From assembly GCA_903813345.2 (NCBI GenBank), contig CAIIXF020000008.1, positions 29,266,005 through 29,330,004 of the forward strand: a stretch of DNA of 64,000 nt. Reading direction: 5' to 3'. Within the stretch, counting starts at the first letter, position 1, and every line of letters begins with the position of its first letter. Of the stretch, positions 32,500 to 45,365 are shown piece after piece. Below the pieces are notes generated by a model. It made no database searches. It saw only the letters and a list, made by a program, of their open reading frames with translations, and was not told the origin of the DNA. Position numbers and translations under genes: made by a program. This stretch comes from Owenia fusiformis. Taxonomy: Eukaryota; Annelida; Polychaeta; Sabellida; Oweniidae.

Positions 32500-33130
32500 C
32501 TTCTCAACTAGTACTAAAACCCCTAGAACAGGCCCTGCAAGATGGTAATAATAGTACAATAACGTCATTTCGAAGGGCAATATAGTGAACTATTTTTCCT
32601 AGGGCCGAAGGCTGAAAGGCCCAAGGCTGAAACTGAATGATATCTAATTTCCCGGGGAAAATTGCCGGGCGTTAACCCTTTCCCGACGTGAATATAAGAG
32701 GAAAATCTTGGACCTGGTGACGGATAAGTAAGAGCAGTTTTTAGGGGAAAACTGCAAAATACCTACGCCCCGGGACCTATACCCTGAATTTTATCACTGA
32801 AATACAATTTTTAGTAAGGATCATCACATTAGAACAACTTGTCAAAATTTGGTGTAAAAATACTGAATAGAACTGGAGATATTGCCATTTCATTGATGTA
32901 TATAGATAAAAATAATGGTGCCAAAAGGAGCCTATCGTCCTGAAAGGTATTACATAATAGGGCTCCATATGGAGCCTATCGTCGTGAAAGGGTTAATGCA
33001 TTATTGGCCCGCCACTCCCCGCCACTATGACGTCACATATTGCCCAGGTCGATAGTAAAATAAATACCTTCTAGTCTTGTAGTAAAACCCCTAGAACAGG
33101 CCCGGCAAGGTGGTAATAATTGTAAAAAAA
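32500..33130. repeat. Dispersed repeat fragments (two copies of an AACCCCTAGAACAGGCCC segment)
   Basis: Segments at about 32512-32555 and 33080-33122 share AAAACCCCTAGAACAGGCCC and AGGTGGTAATAAT-type sequence. The DNA between contains no recognisable gene. From 33130 to 34025 nothing was identified. Confidence 0.5.
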
Positions 33131-34025
33131 TTGCTCATGAGTATCTGTTTATGGAGGAATATTTTAAAATTTGCGTTCTGGCCTTCTCTGTTTGATTAGA
33201 AGGCCTCTATACATTGCTATTTCCCACTCATTTCATTTATCTCCTGATTATTATAAATCAACGTATTATAAATCAACGTTAGCTAGGATCATAATAGTTT
33301 TGTATCTTTTTTAATTAGTCAATTGATCTGAGGAATAATATCGATCTTTGATATGACAATATACAAAGAGTGGTAGTATTTGGTGTACTGCTGAGAGTAC
33401 TCATCTGTCTACAAAACGTCTATGATATTGAAACATATGCTTCTGTGAGATATATGTGTGGGTTGGAAGCGTTTCTCAGTCTCAAAGAGATGTGGTCTTT
33501 ATCTAAAATCCAATTGGTTAAAGTACATTGGTATCCTTATTTGCAAAAAAGGTATTTATTAAGTAGTTTCTGAAAAACAGTTTTTCTCTCACATTCGTGA
33601 AGAGAACTCGATTTGCGAATACAAGGCGATTAATTTTGGTTTACCTTTAAATTCATAAGATATAATTAATATTGGCTCGATTTTCATGAAATCCAGATTT
33701 GAAAGGGAACTCTAATGTTATAAATTATAACAAAATTTGCTCATTCCCCAATGAGATGCAGTCTAGTGTTGCAAATTAAATAGAGATTTGACAGAACATT
33801 ACGGTACACTGAAGTTCAATAAACTACATAATATTAATCACAATGTAAAGAGGTAAATAATATAATCATTGAGGTGTCGCCTATGTAATATGTCTTACTT
33901 TGCTAAAACAAACGAACAATGCATATTCATGGTATGGCATAAAATGAAACAGATAAAAGCAATATTTAATGTATTCGATTTCGAAAACCCTTGGTAAGAT
34001 AAGAAATCACGTGGCTGCTGAAATT

Positions 34026-36495
34026 ATGTATATAAAAACAGCTTTTTTGATGGCGTTAGGGGTGGCCATAATCCGAGCACAAACGGAACCAGGTAAGATC
34101 GATAAAGATGTATTCATTATATAATCATAAAAAATTTTAAAATCAGGCAATATTGAATTTATTCTGATATCAGTCACAATAAAAATACTTTAAACCTGCA
34201 CATCGCTCCAAAACGCAATCTTGGGTTGTTTCGGGGGTGAACTCTATCATTTTGAGCTTAATGAAAGATTATAGAATGATGAACAAATGGGGCAAATCTT
34301 GTGTAGAAATACTTACGATAAATGTGTCATTTAAAAGATTTTTTATTGAATTGCTTCGATCGGCGCCGACGATTGATGATTTTGGAAAGGTTTCTAAATG
34401 AAGAACGTGACGTCACTTCCGAATCATAGCATTTAAAATAAGTAGCTTTTAATTACTCCCACCATTCTTTATAAGACGGTGGTGTAGCGGTAGAATTCTC
34501 GTATAGCACGCGGGAGGCTCGGGTTCGAATCCCGCAGTCGCCGTTTTATTTTTTTTAACTAAATGATTGTTTTTTGATATTACGCAGAAAAAACAATTTT
34601 TATTTACATAAACTTTATATTAGAGCTTAAAAATGTAAAAACAATATATGTCAACATATTGCGTTTTGGAGCGATGTGCAGGTTTAAACATTGCTTTGAA
34701 GTATACCCATAATCGACGTGGGGGGGGGGGGGAGATCTCCCAAAGTTCAATGTTGGTATTGGGTCACGTGGTATCCATGTGATAGGTCCATATAAGGCAT
34801 ATAGGACCAAATAGGAAATCCTACTTACTGCTGTACGCCATTTTTGGTGTCATGTGATAGATCCATATAAGGCTTGTGGGACCATATAGGGAAAGCAAGT
34901 GGGATTCCGCTAATACCAAAGAATTATAGAGCTACTCAATTCTTCTGCATAATCCAGGGAGGGTGATCATTATCAGAGCGCCGTGTGGACTTTATTCAGG
35001 AAGTAACTTAGCAGCAAGACGTATCACATCAACAGGAGAAATAAGCGACATAGTGGTGGGGATGAATTTCTTTCGAAATATAGGAATTAAAAGTCGACGA
35101 TTTAACCCGAAAACTTTACAACTAAGCAATGTTTTAGTTTGCTTTTCAACATCAAGATAGATGTAAAATATTGACAACTAAAAGCAAATCAATATGTATA
35201 GTATTTAGATAAAGTATGGTGAGGATTATTTGCGCGAAACGAAAAAGGTACGCGAAAGGGATAATTATGAAGTGAACTATAAATTATAGCTGATCAAAAC
35301 CTCTTTCTATAAAAATTCGATTTCTAGGTATGGAAATACCCTAGATCACTCTGACATGTTCTTTATCTACTGTACATACAAGTTTATGTACCCTCTAAAG
35401 GATTTTGATATTATTTCATAACATTTTTAATTGGTGGAGATGTAGGTGTGAGCTATTTGTCCCGCCCCTTTCCTTCTTTTCCCGTTCGTGTTACGAAAAG
35501 AGTTAGTCTGTTCTCAGATTAAAACACAGTCATTTAATATACGGAAATGAGATGTAAAATGACATACCCTCCCCTACATAAGTTTGACTACAGGAAGTGC
35601 CTTTTTGCATCAACGCCTGGTCATGTTTGGCCACACAAACATATTCACCAAAAGCCATGAATTTCCGATTGTCAGTACTTCATATTCTATTCAAGAATTC
35701 GTTCGATTGTAAAACTCATTGAGGGGAGTGTACCTTGAAGCTTGTTCATTCGAAATCAAAAATTGAATAAAAAGCAACTGAACTTCAAATTATACAAATT
35801 ATGTTCCAGCGCCTACCGATAAAGGAGAAATAATTGAATCGTGTGATAAGGACGTTTTCTTGGATGTCCTCATTATGCTTGACCACTCGCAAAGCATTTC
35901 CAAGGAAAACATCGTTATTGTTCGCGATGCCATGAAAGCATTGGTGGAACAATTCGTCAACGTCGGAAACAGTAATAGAACGGTCAAAGTTGCTCTTATA
36001 ACATATAACAAGAACGTGACGACTGAACTACTGTTTAACCAATCAGCGTCCAGCACAAAAGCAGGGACATTGGCCGCTATTGAAAACATGTCTATGATTC
36101 GCCAAAGAAGATCACGTGTAGATCTCGCGTTTGATTATGCAAATGAGGTTGTATTCACTCCAGGTGGAGGTGACCGACCATTGGCCCAGAATGTACTTAT
36201 TCATGTAACAGATGGTCGAATTCTGAAGGCTAAAATCCAAGCAAAAACATTAAAAGCTGGAGGTGCACTAAACGCAAGAGAGGACAAAGTGAACGTGGTT
36301 CTACTATACATTCCAAGTACTCTGCCCACATCAGATGATGATAAACCTAAACTGGACAATGATAGACCGAGGGTAATCGAAAGGAAAATCCCGGATGAAC
36401 CGAAAGATAGACATTTCAGATCATTTAAAGACATAAATAATATGTTGCCGTCGATTCCTGATATTGCGAGAAGAATATGTGCAATGACACGTTAG
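34026..36495 (+). CDS. Small secreted von Willebrand factor A-domain protein (two exons)
   Basis: Exon 1 is 34026-34092, encoding a signal peptide (MYIKTAFLMALGVAIIRAQ). The donor CAG|GTAAG leaves phase 1. Exon 2 is 35810-36495, giving 250 aa in all. Exon 2 opens with the vWA strand LDVLIMLDHSQSISKENI, which holds the DxSxS metal-site motif (D47, S49, S51). ALITYNKN and LIHVTDG (third-loop Asp) follow in the right order. The usual MIDAS Thr loop reads RRSRVDLAF, so Ser replaces Thr. After the domain the chain is acidic/basic and polar, ending without a transmembrane segment. A secreted matrix or plasma protein binding a ligand through Mg2+ is inferred. It shares no obvious function with its neighbours. 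Confidence 0.8.
34189..34688. mobile_element. 500-bp MITE with 31-bp perfect TIRs in the vWA intron
   Basis: The left end TTTAAACCTGCACATCGCTC, continuing CAAAACGCAAT, is exactly matched by the complement at 34658-34688. It contains the tRNA-like sequence at 34473-34546. A clear target duplication was not seen. A poly-G run and two similar 40-bp segments (CCATATAAGGC words) follow outside it, at 34720-34890. Confidence 0.85.
34473..34546 (+). tRNA. tRNA-like sequence (glycine-type body, AGC in the anticodon position), probably pseudogene
   Basis: The body GTGTAGCGGTAGAATTCTCG and CACGCGGGAGGC closely follows eukaryotic tRNA-Gly. The D arm and anticodon stem (CTCGT/GCGGG, closing with one G-T pair) form, and box B GGTTCGAATCC is exact. 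The seven-base anticodon loop ATAGCAC puts AGC (Ala) at 34-36 instead of GCC. The acceptor stem is poor: AAGACGG pairs with CCGTTTT only if about six extra bases are allowed after the T arm. A T-rich run (TTTTATTTTTTTT) that could stop Pol III follows at once. Confidence 0.55.
34689..35809. other. Remainder of the vWA intron
   Basis: Contains a poly-G tract near 34720 and an approximate direct duplication around CATGTGATAGGTCCATATAA (34776) and CATGTGATAGATCCATATAA (34850). No coding or RNA signal was recognised beyond the MITE. Confidence 0.4.
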
Positions 36496-37005
36496 TAATT
36501 TGAATCATGGAGTTGAAATTATATTTGAAATCTGAAATCAAATATCTAAATATAATAATTTACAATCATGGCATCGTGCTTTTCATTTAGATGCTTACAT
36601 AGTTTCACTGTGTGCATGTAATTTTATGCCGATATAAGTCTATTAGGAGAGACGCATCACACGTTATGTCAGTTTGACAGTCCTTACGTCCAAAATATGA
36701 ATCCTTCTCTTTTATATGGATTGCTTTAAAGATCGCTGAGGTTTGCTCAAACTGACAAACAATTATATTCGATGTCGTAAAATATAACATTTTCATTTCG
36801 AAATTAAAATGGTGAACATCGAATGGACCGTTTTGCTCCATTGTATATACATTGATCTGGCCTCCCCTACAAGTCTACGAATTCCTCTACAACTAAGTAT
36901 TTTTTATGCATAAAGACAACGCCCATACACTTTTAGCATTATTAATATCATTATAATTCTGTTGTTATAATGCATAGGTATGTCTGCTTAACACTACAAT
37001 GTGAG
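36496..37005. other. Convergent intergenic gap between vWA and GH65 genes
   Basis: About 510 bases between two stop codons on opposite strands. It holds the 3' untranslated regions of both genes; no repeat or RNA recognised. Confidence 0.4.
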
Positions 37006-40000
37006 TTAATATGAAACTATCATTGTAAAATAAACAAGTAGTATAACTACATAACTATTTAGTTTCAGATGATTGGAAAGCGATGGTATCTGACTTGGAC
37101 TAATAGTGCCCGTAAATTCCCTTTTAGTGGTTATCCTCACTGTTTGGTGCGATAGTTTTATTGGTATTCCCAACTCAAACTTGTTGCCGTGCGCGTTGGT
37201 ATTTCCGTAAGTAATATACATATCCGGGCCTCTGTTGGCTTCAATTGACGTCAAAGTCAATGTCATGTGATCGTTATCGACTATCAAATCAAAGATGGCG
37301 CTGCGATAATGTAAGCCTTTTATCTGCCAAAGCGAGGCTCCTGGGATCATTGCAGGGGAAATTTCCATTGAGTGTCCCCTTAGTCTGATACCACCATAGC
37401 CAAACACGACTGATTGTAACATTCCACCAGCCCCAGTAATAAAATTAGTGCATCGCATTCCTTCTTCCCCGTCGGCTGGTTTTTCGCTAAATATCTATAA
37501 ATAAAATAATGAAAAGATACAATTGTTAAAATGAGAACTACTGATTACTCGTGGCACGAATTGTGAAGAACAAAGGCATTCAATCTTTTATCGCCACGTT
37601 TCTATCAATCCTTTTTCTCGCTGATGTTACATCATTAAAAACAAAAAATGACGCCCATCGATTCTTCTGATTTTGGCGATATTCTAGAGCTGTCCACATG
37701 AAAGCATCTACACCTACCTTAAATGGCCCATTGACGTTTCTGAACATGACCTCAAACATCTCGTTGGCCTTGGTATAGTTGCCTAACTCTAGCCAACCAA
37801 CTGTATGCATGCTCCAAGTGCCAGTATCTGGACCATACTTATCTGTTAACTAAAAAGGTAATTAAAATGTTCACACAATACACTGTGTTCACACAACTTA
37901 AACTAAAAAGTATATTCTCAAAAACAATTTGCTACATATATTTCAACGCCGTCGAACAACCATTTATTACAATCAAGGACAATTTGGGATAAAAAAGTGT
38001 CCCCACTGAGAGGTTTTCCGATATATAGGTTTCATTATACATATACATTATATTGTATATCTCCCTCTCCCGTAGGTGACAGACTGTAGGTAAACCGGAT
38101 GGTTAACATTACCTCTTCATATATTACAAGGTCGTTTTTACGGACAGTAGGGGTCATCTCCATCATCAATGGGTATCCAAGAAGGACTACATCGGACTGT
38201 TTAATCGTAGAATCTGTAAAATCAATGCAATGAAGATTCATAAAAATTATCTTAAGTAAGTAAGCCATACGTATATCACATTTCTATTTACCTACTCTGT
38301 ATAGCCTGTATGAGCAAGTTGTTTTTAATTTGATCGGACATATTTAACAAAGTATGTAGGCTGAAAAAGCCTTTGAAGATTGTTGTTAACGATGTAACAA
38401 AATGATGACACCACTCAACTTATCCTCTATATATGAAGTGATAAGTTCATCAACATTCGCCGTACTTTTAATATCGAATCCATCAAACTGCGGATGATAT
38501 TGCGACTCTGAATCAAAGGGAAGGTACATCTTTGCTGCTTGTTCTAGCCACTTTGAAATCTCAACTTGCACCGAAGCAGGATAGGACCTGAAACATAAAG
38601 AAACAGTTTAGAAACATGCTTGATTTATAATTTATTTATTTAGATACATTATCATGAGAGAATCAGATGCTTTAAATATCAGTATATTCTCCTATATTGT
38701 TGCTAATTAAATCTTTAAGTTAGTAAAAACCACTAAATTTTGAAACAGGGATCATGCAAGGATGTTTTCTCCCCTGACACTTTTTTGTATACATGCATGT
38801 ATGCGTCACTTACATTCCCAGTGTATCTTGAATATAGCTTGGAAGTAGCAGACTCAGTTTGGCGTTATAGTTGGTGAAAATAGAGTTGTTCACATTGTAG
38901 TGGTATTCATCTGGACCCATCACGGCTGTGGAAACACAATATACGGGCTTTTCAATGTTAAATATGTGAGCAAAAGTTAAATGAAGGTAAAGTGCAAAAA
39001 GTGTCAAGTACAGACAGAAAAGAACATGCTATAAAGCAAAATAAGGGAATACCTACCATATATACCATATCCCTTCTCTGCGCTAATAAGCTTCGCGCGT
39101 TTGCTCCAAAATCTTGCAATTTCCACTGCCAACTTTCTACCCTTTCCTGTGCGTAAAATGTCGACGTCATTTGTGGCGTAAAGATATTGACGCAGGGCGT
39201 AAGAAACGTCTGCAGTAACATGCAATTGATACATTGAAGCTTTATCCCAGGGACATGTGTCATATCCTAAAACCACAATTTATGGTATAGAGAATGACGT
39301 TATCTTGACTGTTTTGTTGAATATTTATATGGATTATGAGCAAACATGCATTGATTAATGGCAATGTCATGTCACATACTTATTAAACAAGTGCTTTCTA
39401 AATGAAGATATAGCTATATTGTATATTTTCGTTTCCAGAATTCTGAATACCAGTATAGGCTTGTTCCCATGGGTAACGTATTCCATCATCCCCGCCCAGC
39501 GCAGCATGTCTTTTGACGGTGTCCATCACGCGCATGCGCGACTCAATCATTAGTCTCCCCATACCCGGATGTAAAAGCATTATAGGTGGCATGATCCACG
39601 TATCCATATCCCAGAACACATGACCAGCATAGTCATTATACGGCCCTCCTTTCTTGTCTGGTCGAATCTTGCCTCCCCTTGATAGACCACCTACGTGTAT
39701 AATGCAAGCAGTATTTACTAGGTAATTGTAGTAAATTGTTAAGCCCCGTTTTATCAATAAAATTTGAGGCTATTTGAGATTAACGCACTGTCTAGAGTAT
39801 AGGAGGGCCTGGGTTATGGTAAGAAAATAAATGTTTAAAATTGTACACACACACAAGTACGGAATTGAGCATCTTGCTCACACCTTGCGTCTAATCTCTT
39901 GAAGGCATCGTTATGATTGGGTAGACCTCAGAAAATTACCTGGAGAAAGACCAATGAATGGGTTCACATGGTCTCTGTGTGATGGCATCGATGACCAGAT

Positions 40001-42088
40001 ATGGTAGAGGCATGCGTTTATTGTCTGCTCTGTCTCTCTATTCCCTTCTACATGAATACTGCCACTCTCCCACAACGTATTCCACGCCTGCAAGGATAAC
40101 GCCTGTAGTTTATATTTTAAGGAGGCGCATAGTTTTACCGTTTACAAAGTTATGAATCTGAATTGACGTTCCATTTGGAATGAAATAAATGCAACTATAC
40201 AATGCGTAATGTACCTGTTGATGCGATGTTGTCAAGGTTTTAACACTTTGCATTCCATTTTGATATGAGGTCAGTGCATCGAGTTTATCAATACTCAATG
40301 ACGTCATGAAATACCACTTCTTGTTTTTATCCCCAGAGGTCAAGGTCAAAGTATTTGGGACGTCTGACGAGTAGTGGTGTATAGGTACTTTTGCGCTGGT
40401 GTTGGTCTCTGGCTCGTTTATCTCCCCATAAGCATATCTAAATCAAACAGATGGTAGTAGTAGTTTTTTGAGTTGACACATTGCCAGAGACATATCAGGT
40501 ATAGGATCTAAGTATGGATTGAAACCGATTAAACTTTACATGATGGGATTTCTTGATATATCCATGCAACCAAATCAGCCGATTTTTGATATAAGTTGAT
40601 AAATACGATTTGCAGCTTAGTGAGTAGGATTACGGTTAATAATACATACCTGGTGTTATTTTCCAAGATTTCTTCATCGAGGAAGGCAATGTCGGCACTT
40701 GTATTACCACGATTCTGGAGTAATCGAACAATTACGTCACCTAAGAATCCCCCAGTTCTCTCGAGCGAGATCTCGCATATCAATAACCTAGTCATGTGAC
40801 GATGCGCAAAATATCGTAATTCAATGTTCGCCTGGCTTCGAGATATCGTTTGGATGAACATCCCTGAAATATGTCAGTAAACATACGTTTACGTATAGGG
40901 ATAACACAACAAGATAATCGTTAATATTGCAACAGATATATCTGGAAAGACTTTAGGCGGCCGAAAATTCAATGGTCAGACAATATTTGAAATGACGTTC
41001 AATTGTGCAAAACCTGTATTTTATTGACAGTGCAACTTGTTTTTGAAAAAGGCCTGTCAAAATTATAAAATCGGAAATTTTGGTGAAATATCTATTTCTA
41101 TGTTGGATATTGTTTCTAGAATAAATCTCGAAAATTTCAATAAGAATGGTTGTTCCGTTGCAAATAATCTAATAACGAGATTTTGCGCATTCGAGAAAGC
41201 ATAACTTCTGTTTATGCATAAAGCTCATTTTAAGTATTAGTGAATTGAAAGTTAATGTTGCGCATTAAGATGTACGTATATATTTCATCGATCATGTCTG
41301 TTGTTCTTTTCACCAAGAATGAATTATTTTCGCTTATTGTTTATAAGTTGGATTGGATAATAATATGACATCAGGCCAAATATCTGTATGATTCTCACCC
41401 AATAGATCTAAACGGGATAAGTATCCACTCACACAAACGACGCAAATAAATTATACATACAAAAGGATAGAGCCGCACAACAAATGATGAATGCCGAATG
41501 CATTATTCAATTTGAAGTACGCAGACATCTGTTTGAAATACAATCTTAAATTACAGAATATTGTCCACAAATATACCTTAAATTTGTTGAATTAACGAGC
41601 GAGAAAACCAAAAAGTGTCTTCAAGACCGTTTTACAAACCGTCTTTCATATTGAGAATATAAGTCCTGTTTTCCCTCGTATCTTCCTTTACGACATCTAT
41701 TGCGACAGTTGACGGAATACGGGCTCGATGACTGTCGTCAGCGTATCCATTGAACACTCCATTCATATAGATCGTGTCACTGAGCACATTAGTGGCAATG
41801 TGCCCATTCCCAATTGGTGGGCGCAGTCGTACATCGTCTGGAAAACTAAATGAAACGATTTCACATAAGCAAGATTACCGCGCTATTGTCACAACGTTAA
41901 TTGTTACTTCTTAGACCACGTCTCCGAACTCAACGTTTTATCAAACCCGAAATGTTTTTAAATGGTAGATGTTACCTATTCGCTTTGAGAACGAATCCAT
42001 CGTCCTCGACATTTCTTATTCCCGAAGCAGTCTTTAAAAAGAATATGTTCAAGAACGCCAGCAACTGCGTGACAAGAAAACGATTCAT
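37006..42088 (-). CDS. PGGHG: GH65 glucosidase, PGGHG/ATHL1-like (12 exons, secreted form)
   Basis: Exons in transcript order: 42088-41976, 41845-41640, 40863-40650, 40437-40215, 40087-39940, 39690-39451, 39266-39057, 38925-38814, 38587-38466, 38213-38113, 37849-37718, 37494-37006. All phases fit, giving 769 aa. Family landmarks: RLRPPIGNGHIATNV (N-terminal sandwich domain), YNDYAGHVFWDMDTWIMPP (302-335), IRYPWEQAYTG, AVMGPDEYHYNVNNSIFTN (E458 in the place of the GH65 general acid), QSDVVLLGYPL, and a C-terminal NFITGAGGMLQSVVFGYGG. The human enzyme removes glucose from glucosyl-galactosyl-hydroxylysine of collagen. This version begins with a clear signal peptide (MNRFLVTQLLAFLNIFFLK) and ends in a hydrophobic segment after SNHLKLNS, suggesting secretion and perhaps a membrane or GPI anchor. 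Confidence 0.85.
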
Positions 42089-42737
42089 TCTAAAACAACC
42101 AAAATACAAGAAGTTTAACAGATAATATTCATCACAGCAATTGATAATCAAACCACAAAATGGAATTTTGCATATTTAGTTTAGTAATTAGAGAATTATT
42201 TTAATGATATTAACGAACTCAAATATGTTTTGGTAGAATGTTTAGTAAGTATTTGTAAGAGGCTTCTACAAATACTATGCATCTAATACAGATAACATTA
42301 TACTATAATAAATAGTTCAACATTAATAAAGATTCATGAAATATCTATCTTGGATCGAAGCAGTTATAATATTGAAAATACATTGAACTTACCTATCTGC
42401 AACTCATTTAAAACAAACTCTGTGAAATATGTCGACGTGGTCCTCAAAGGAAAGGAATGTAAAGACGTTTTACAGAAGTTGTAAATGAGACTATTTAGTA
42501 GGTTATCGTAGATAACAATGTTGATGTATGTCATACATGTATATTGTGATAACGAACCGTATTATAAGAAGCCTAAATAAAACGAACGTGAGCGAGGAAG
42601 AGGAAGGTGCATGTGTGCTTCCCGGGGTGTGCTTACACATTTGAGAGTTTACAAATATCGTAGAGTGACAACGCATATCATAAAACGTACAGAGAGATAT
42701 TTTCAATCCATTTGACTGATGAGATAGGCCGACCGAT

Positions 42738-43060
42738 ATCACTGGGGGGTATCGTGATGCAACAACACCGTGTTGTTGCATCAAGATGGCCAGACTTCCG
42801 GTGATCGATTTTCGTACGATGTTTTGTTTTCCCAATTTACACCCATTTCTAGGACGAGTTGCTCAATAATCATACACATGCAGTTAGCACATGATCTATA
42901 TTTTAAAAAACTGGCATTGGTATACATGTAGCATCATCAAGAAGCGATAAATTCGTGGTTTTAATTCCTCACTATTGATGCAACAACACCACTCTGTTTC
43001 TTATCGATGATGCAACAACACCAATGTGCTGATGCAAAAACGCCAATATAATGTATCATT
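42738..43060. repeat. Inverted long repeat, left copy, with palindromic TGATGCAACAACACC motif
   Basis: It carries TGATGCAACAACACC followed by its complement GTGTTGTTGCATCA (42756-42784, a perfect palindrome), further copies of GATGCAACAACACC near 42978 and 43010, and ACGAGTTGCTCAATAATCAT at 42854. The same content appears in reverse at 46084-46398. Confidence 0.8.
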
Positions 43061-43364
43061 GAACAACAAGAGAAACTGTTTTATGTTCTGTTTACAGGTG
43101 TAGGTCGGGACATGAATAAAACGCGTGAGTCAGTGGTCCATGGACGAAACGTATTTTGTTTGGTTTCTTTGTCTATATCAAAGTTAAAAGGATATACAAA
43201 GCAAACTAAATAAAGTACAGAATCCTCGGGAGGCAATCTCATTGATATTGTATCTGAAAAATAAAGATTATACATTTTCTAAATTGAATGCCCTTGATTT
43301 ACCGTATGGAAATTGCTTACAAATAACTAATATAATTTTGGAAAGACAACAGATATCAGTCATT

Positions 43365-43520
43365 TTGTGTTGTTAGTACCTCAATTGAAATACTCAATTC
43401 TGATTGGTTGATGAGCGGGCAACAAAATGTATTGTTAGTACCTCAACTGAAATACTCGATTCTGATTGGGTGATTAGCGGTCAAAATTATGTATTATTAT
43501 ATACCTCAAATGTATTCTAG
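43365..43520. repeat. Degenerate tandem duplication, ~65-bp unit
   Basis: GTTAGTACCTCAATTGAAAT at 43371 recurs as GTTAGTACCTCAACTGAAAT at 43434, and a weaker third copy begins near 43501 (ATACCTCAAATG). Both main copies contain ACTC(A/G)ATTCTGATTGG. Confidence 0.75.
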
Positions 43521-43799
43521 ATGCTCATTGGCTTATTCATGGTCACATGACATGGAATAGATGAACAAATTCCCTGGAAAGTCCTAAATCCCTGCTTTCA
43601 GGGAAGATGAATTGTACTAATCACCAGTTAGGTCATGTGACCAGTCAATAGTACATTTTATCTTCCCCCAAATCTGAGATTATAGGAGTTGAAAGGTAAA
43701 ATGCCTTTAAATGCCAATAAGAACCTGTGAACATTTGATATTGAAATGAAAAGACTTCTCATTTTGTTTTTGTTTACAGAGTACTTATCACTTTATCAG

Positions 43800-44800
43800 G
43801 TATATAATAAAACTTGTTCCCTCGGCCTGCAGCCTCGGGAACATGTCAGTGGACAGGATATTCCCTTGAGGAAAATATTTTGCACTATTTCCCTCAATGG
43901 CAGTCACTATTTGTACACTGTTGACCTGTTGACCGCTACTAGGTACTGTTGACCGCTACTTCTGAAAAAAGTTTCATGACGTCACAAAAAAACATGGAAG
44001 ACGGACATTTTGTAAGTGTTGATGAAAATGACTTTACTAGGCGACAAGTATAGCAAAAATACAAATAGAAACTTAAAATTAACATTAATTCACTAACGAG
44101 TACGCCGTGATGTGCCAAATACAGAGTTAAGCTTCTTGCACTGTCTCCATATTTTCTAAAAAAATATTGCTAACGTGGTTCGGAGAAAAGGTTGTGAAAT
44201 GAAGCCATGCCGATTGATGATCGTCGTCTATATGTGTATTATTAGTTTACTCGGACTAACAAAACAATAGTAGACCTCTCCATTCGATCAACCGTCAAAA
44301 TCATATACCTCGACTGTAAACCTTGAAACTACTGTTGACCTCGACCTTCGGTCTCTGTCAACAGTATTTTTTCGGTTTACAGTCTCGGTATACAATTTTG
44401 CCGGTTGGCCTCTGGGGAGGTCAACAATTGTAAACTGTTGACCACTACTAGGTACTGTTGACCCCTATTTTTGAAAAATTGTTTTTTTTAATGTTGAAAT
44501 TTTTTTAATTTTGAAAAAATAAGTTGTGTAAAAAATTACAAGTATTCGACGGCTTGGGGATTTTTGCTAAAATATGATACCTTTACTTATCAAATATGTT
44601 CACGTGATATTCGATTATATATTCGTCCAATTATTATATTATTTGGACTAACAGAATAATTGTTAACCTCTCTTTTCGGTCAACTGGCAAAAGTGTCCTC
44701 GACATCTGGTCTCAGTGATCAACAGTACTTTCAACGTTTACAGTATCGGTATACAATTTTGCCAGTTGACCTCAAGAGGGGTCTACAATTGTATATCCTT
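43800..44800. repeat. Cluster of GTTGACC-rich hairpin repeats
   Basis: CTGTTGACCGCTACTAGGTA (43918) recurs as CTGTTGACCACTACTAGGTA (44438). GTTTACAGT..TCGGTATACAATTTTGCC recurs at 44376 and 44737. Short palindromes with CCTCGGCCTGCAGCCTCGGG-type centres are frequent. No intact coding frame crosses the region. Confidence 0.6.
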
Positions 44801-45365
44801 TGTTATCCCACCCAAAGTATGATGTCATATATCAAGTTGAAGAGTTGTATACGCTGCTCAGGAGTTTACGCTATCCAGGAGTTGTACATCGTTCTCAAGA
44901 GTTGTATAGGATGAGTGTTGGTTTAATGATATTGCAGTTATACAATGCTATTATATAAAAGTTATTTACTGAGAGGGACTCAATATTGGTTTTATTTCGA
45001 GAGACAATATGATATTTCCCGAGGGCCCGGGATATCTGGGATAACTGTACCCCTATCAATTTACCTTTTTGGGCCCTAAATCTTATCACTTTTGTTTACC
45101 TTTTTACTCAGTCGGAGAGAAGGAATCCAAAGAGAGCAATAATTCTACATGTGCGTCGTGCAAGATTTCCATTAAACGTGTAACTAAACGGCCTCTCTAA
45201 TAAAGTCAATTAGACGTTTTTACACGTTGGCTTTCCAAATTGTAGGAAATAAAGAATCATGTCATATTATATCATAGATGAAGCAATCATCCCATCAACA
45301 TCAGCTCACGAATGTCACAGTTAAACTGTTTTAGTTATAATTTGATAAACAGTGGTAACGTACAT

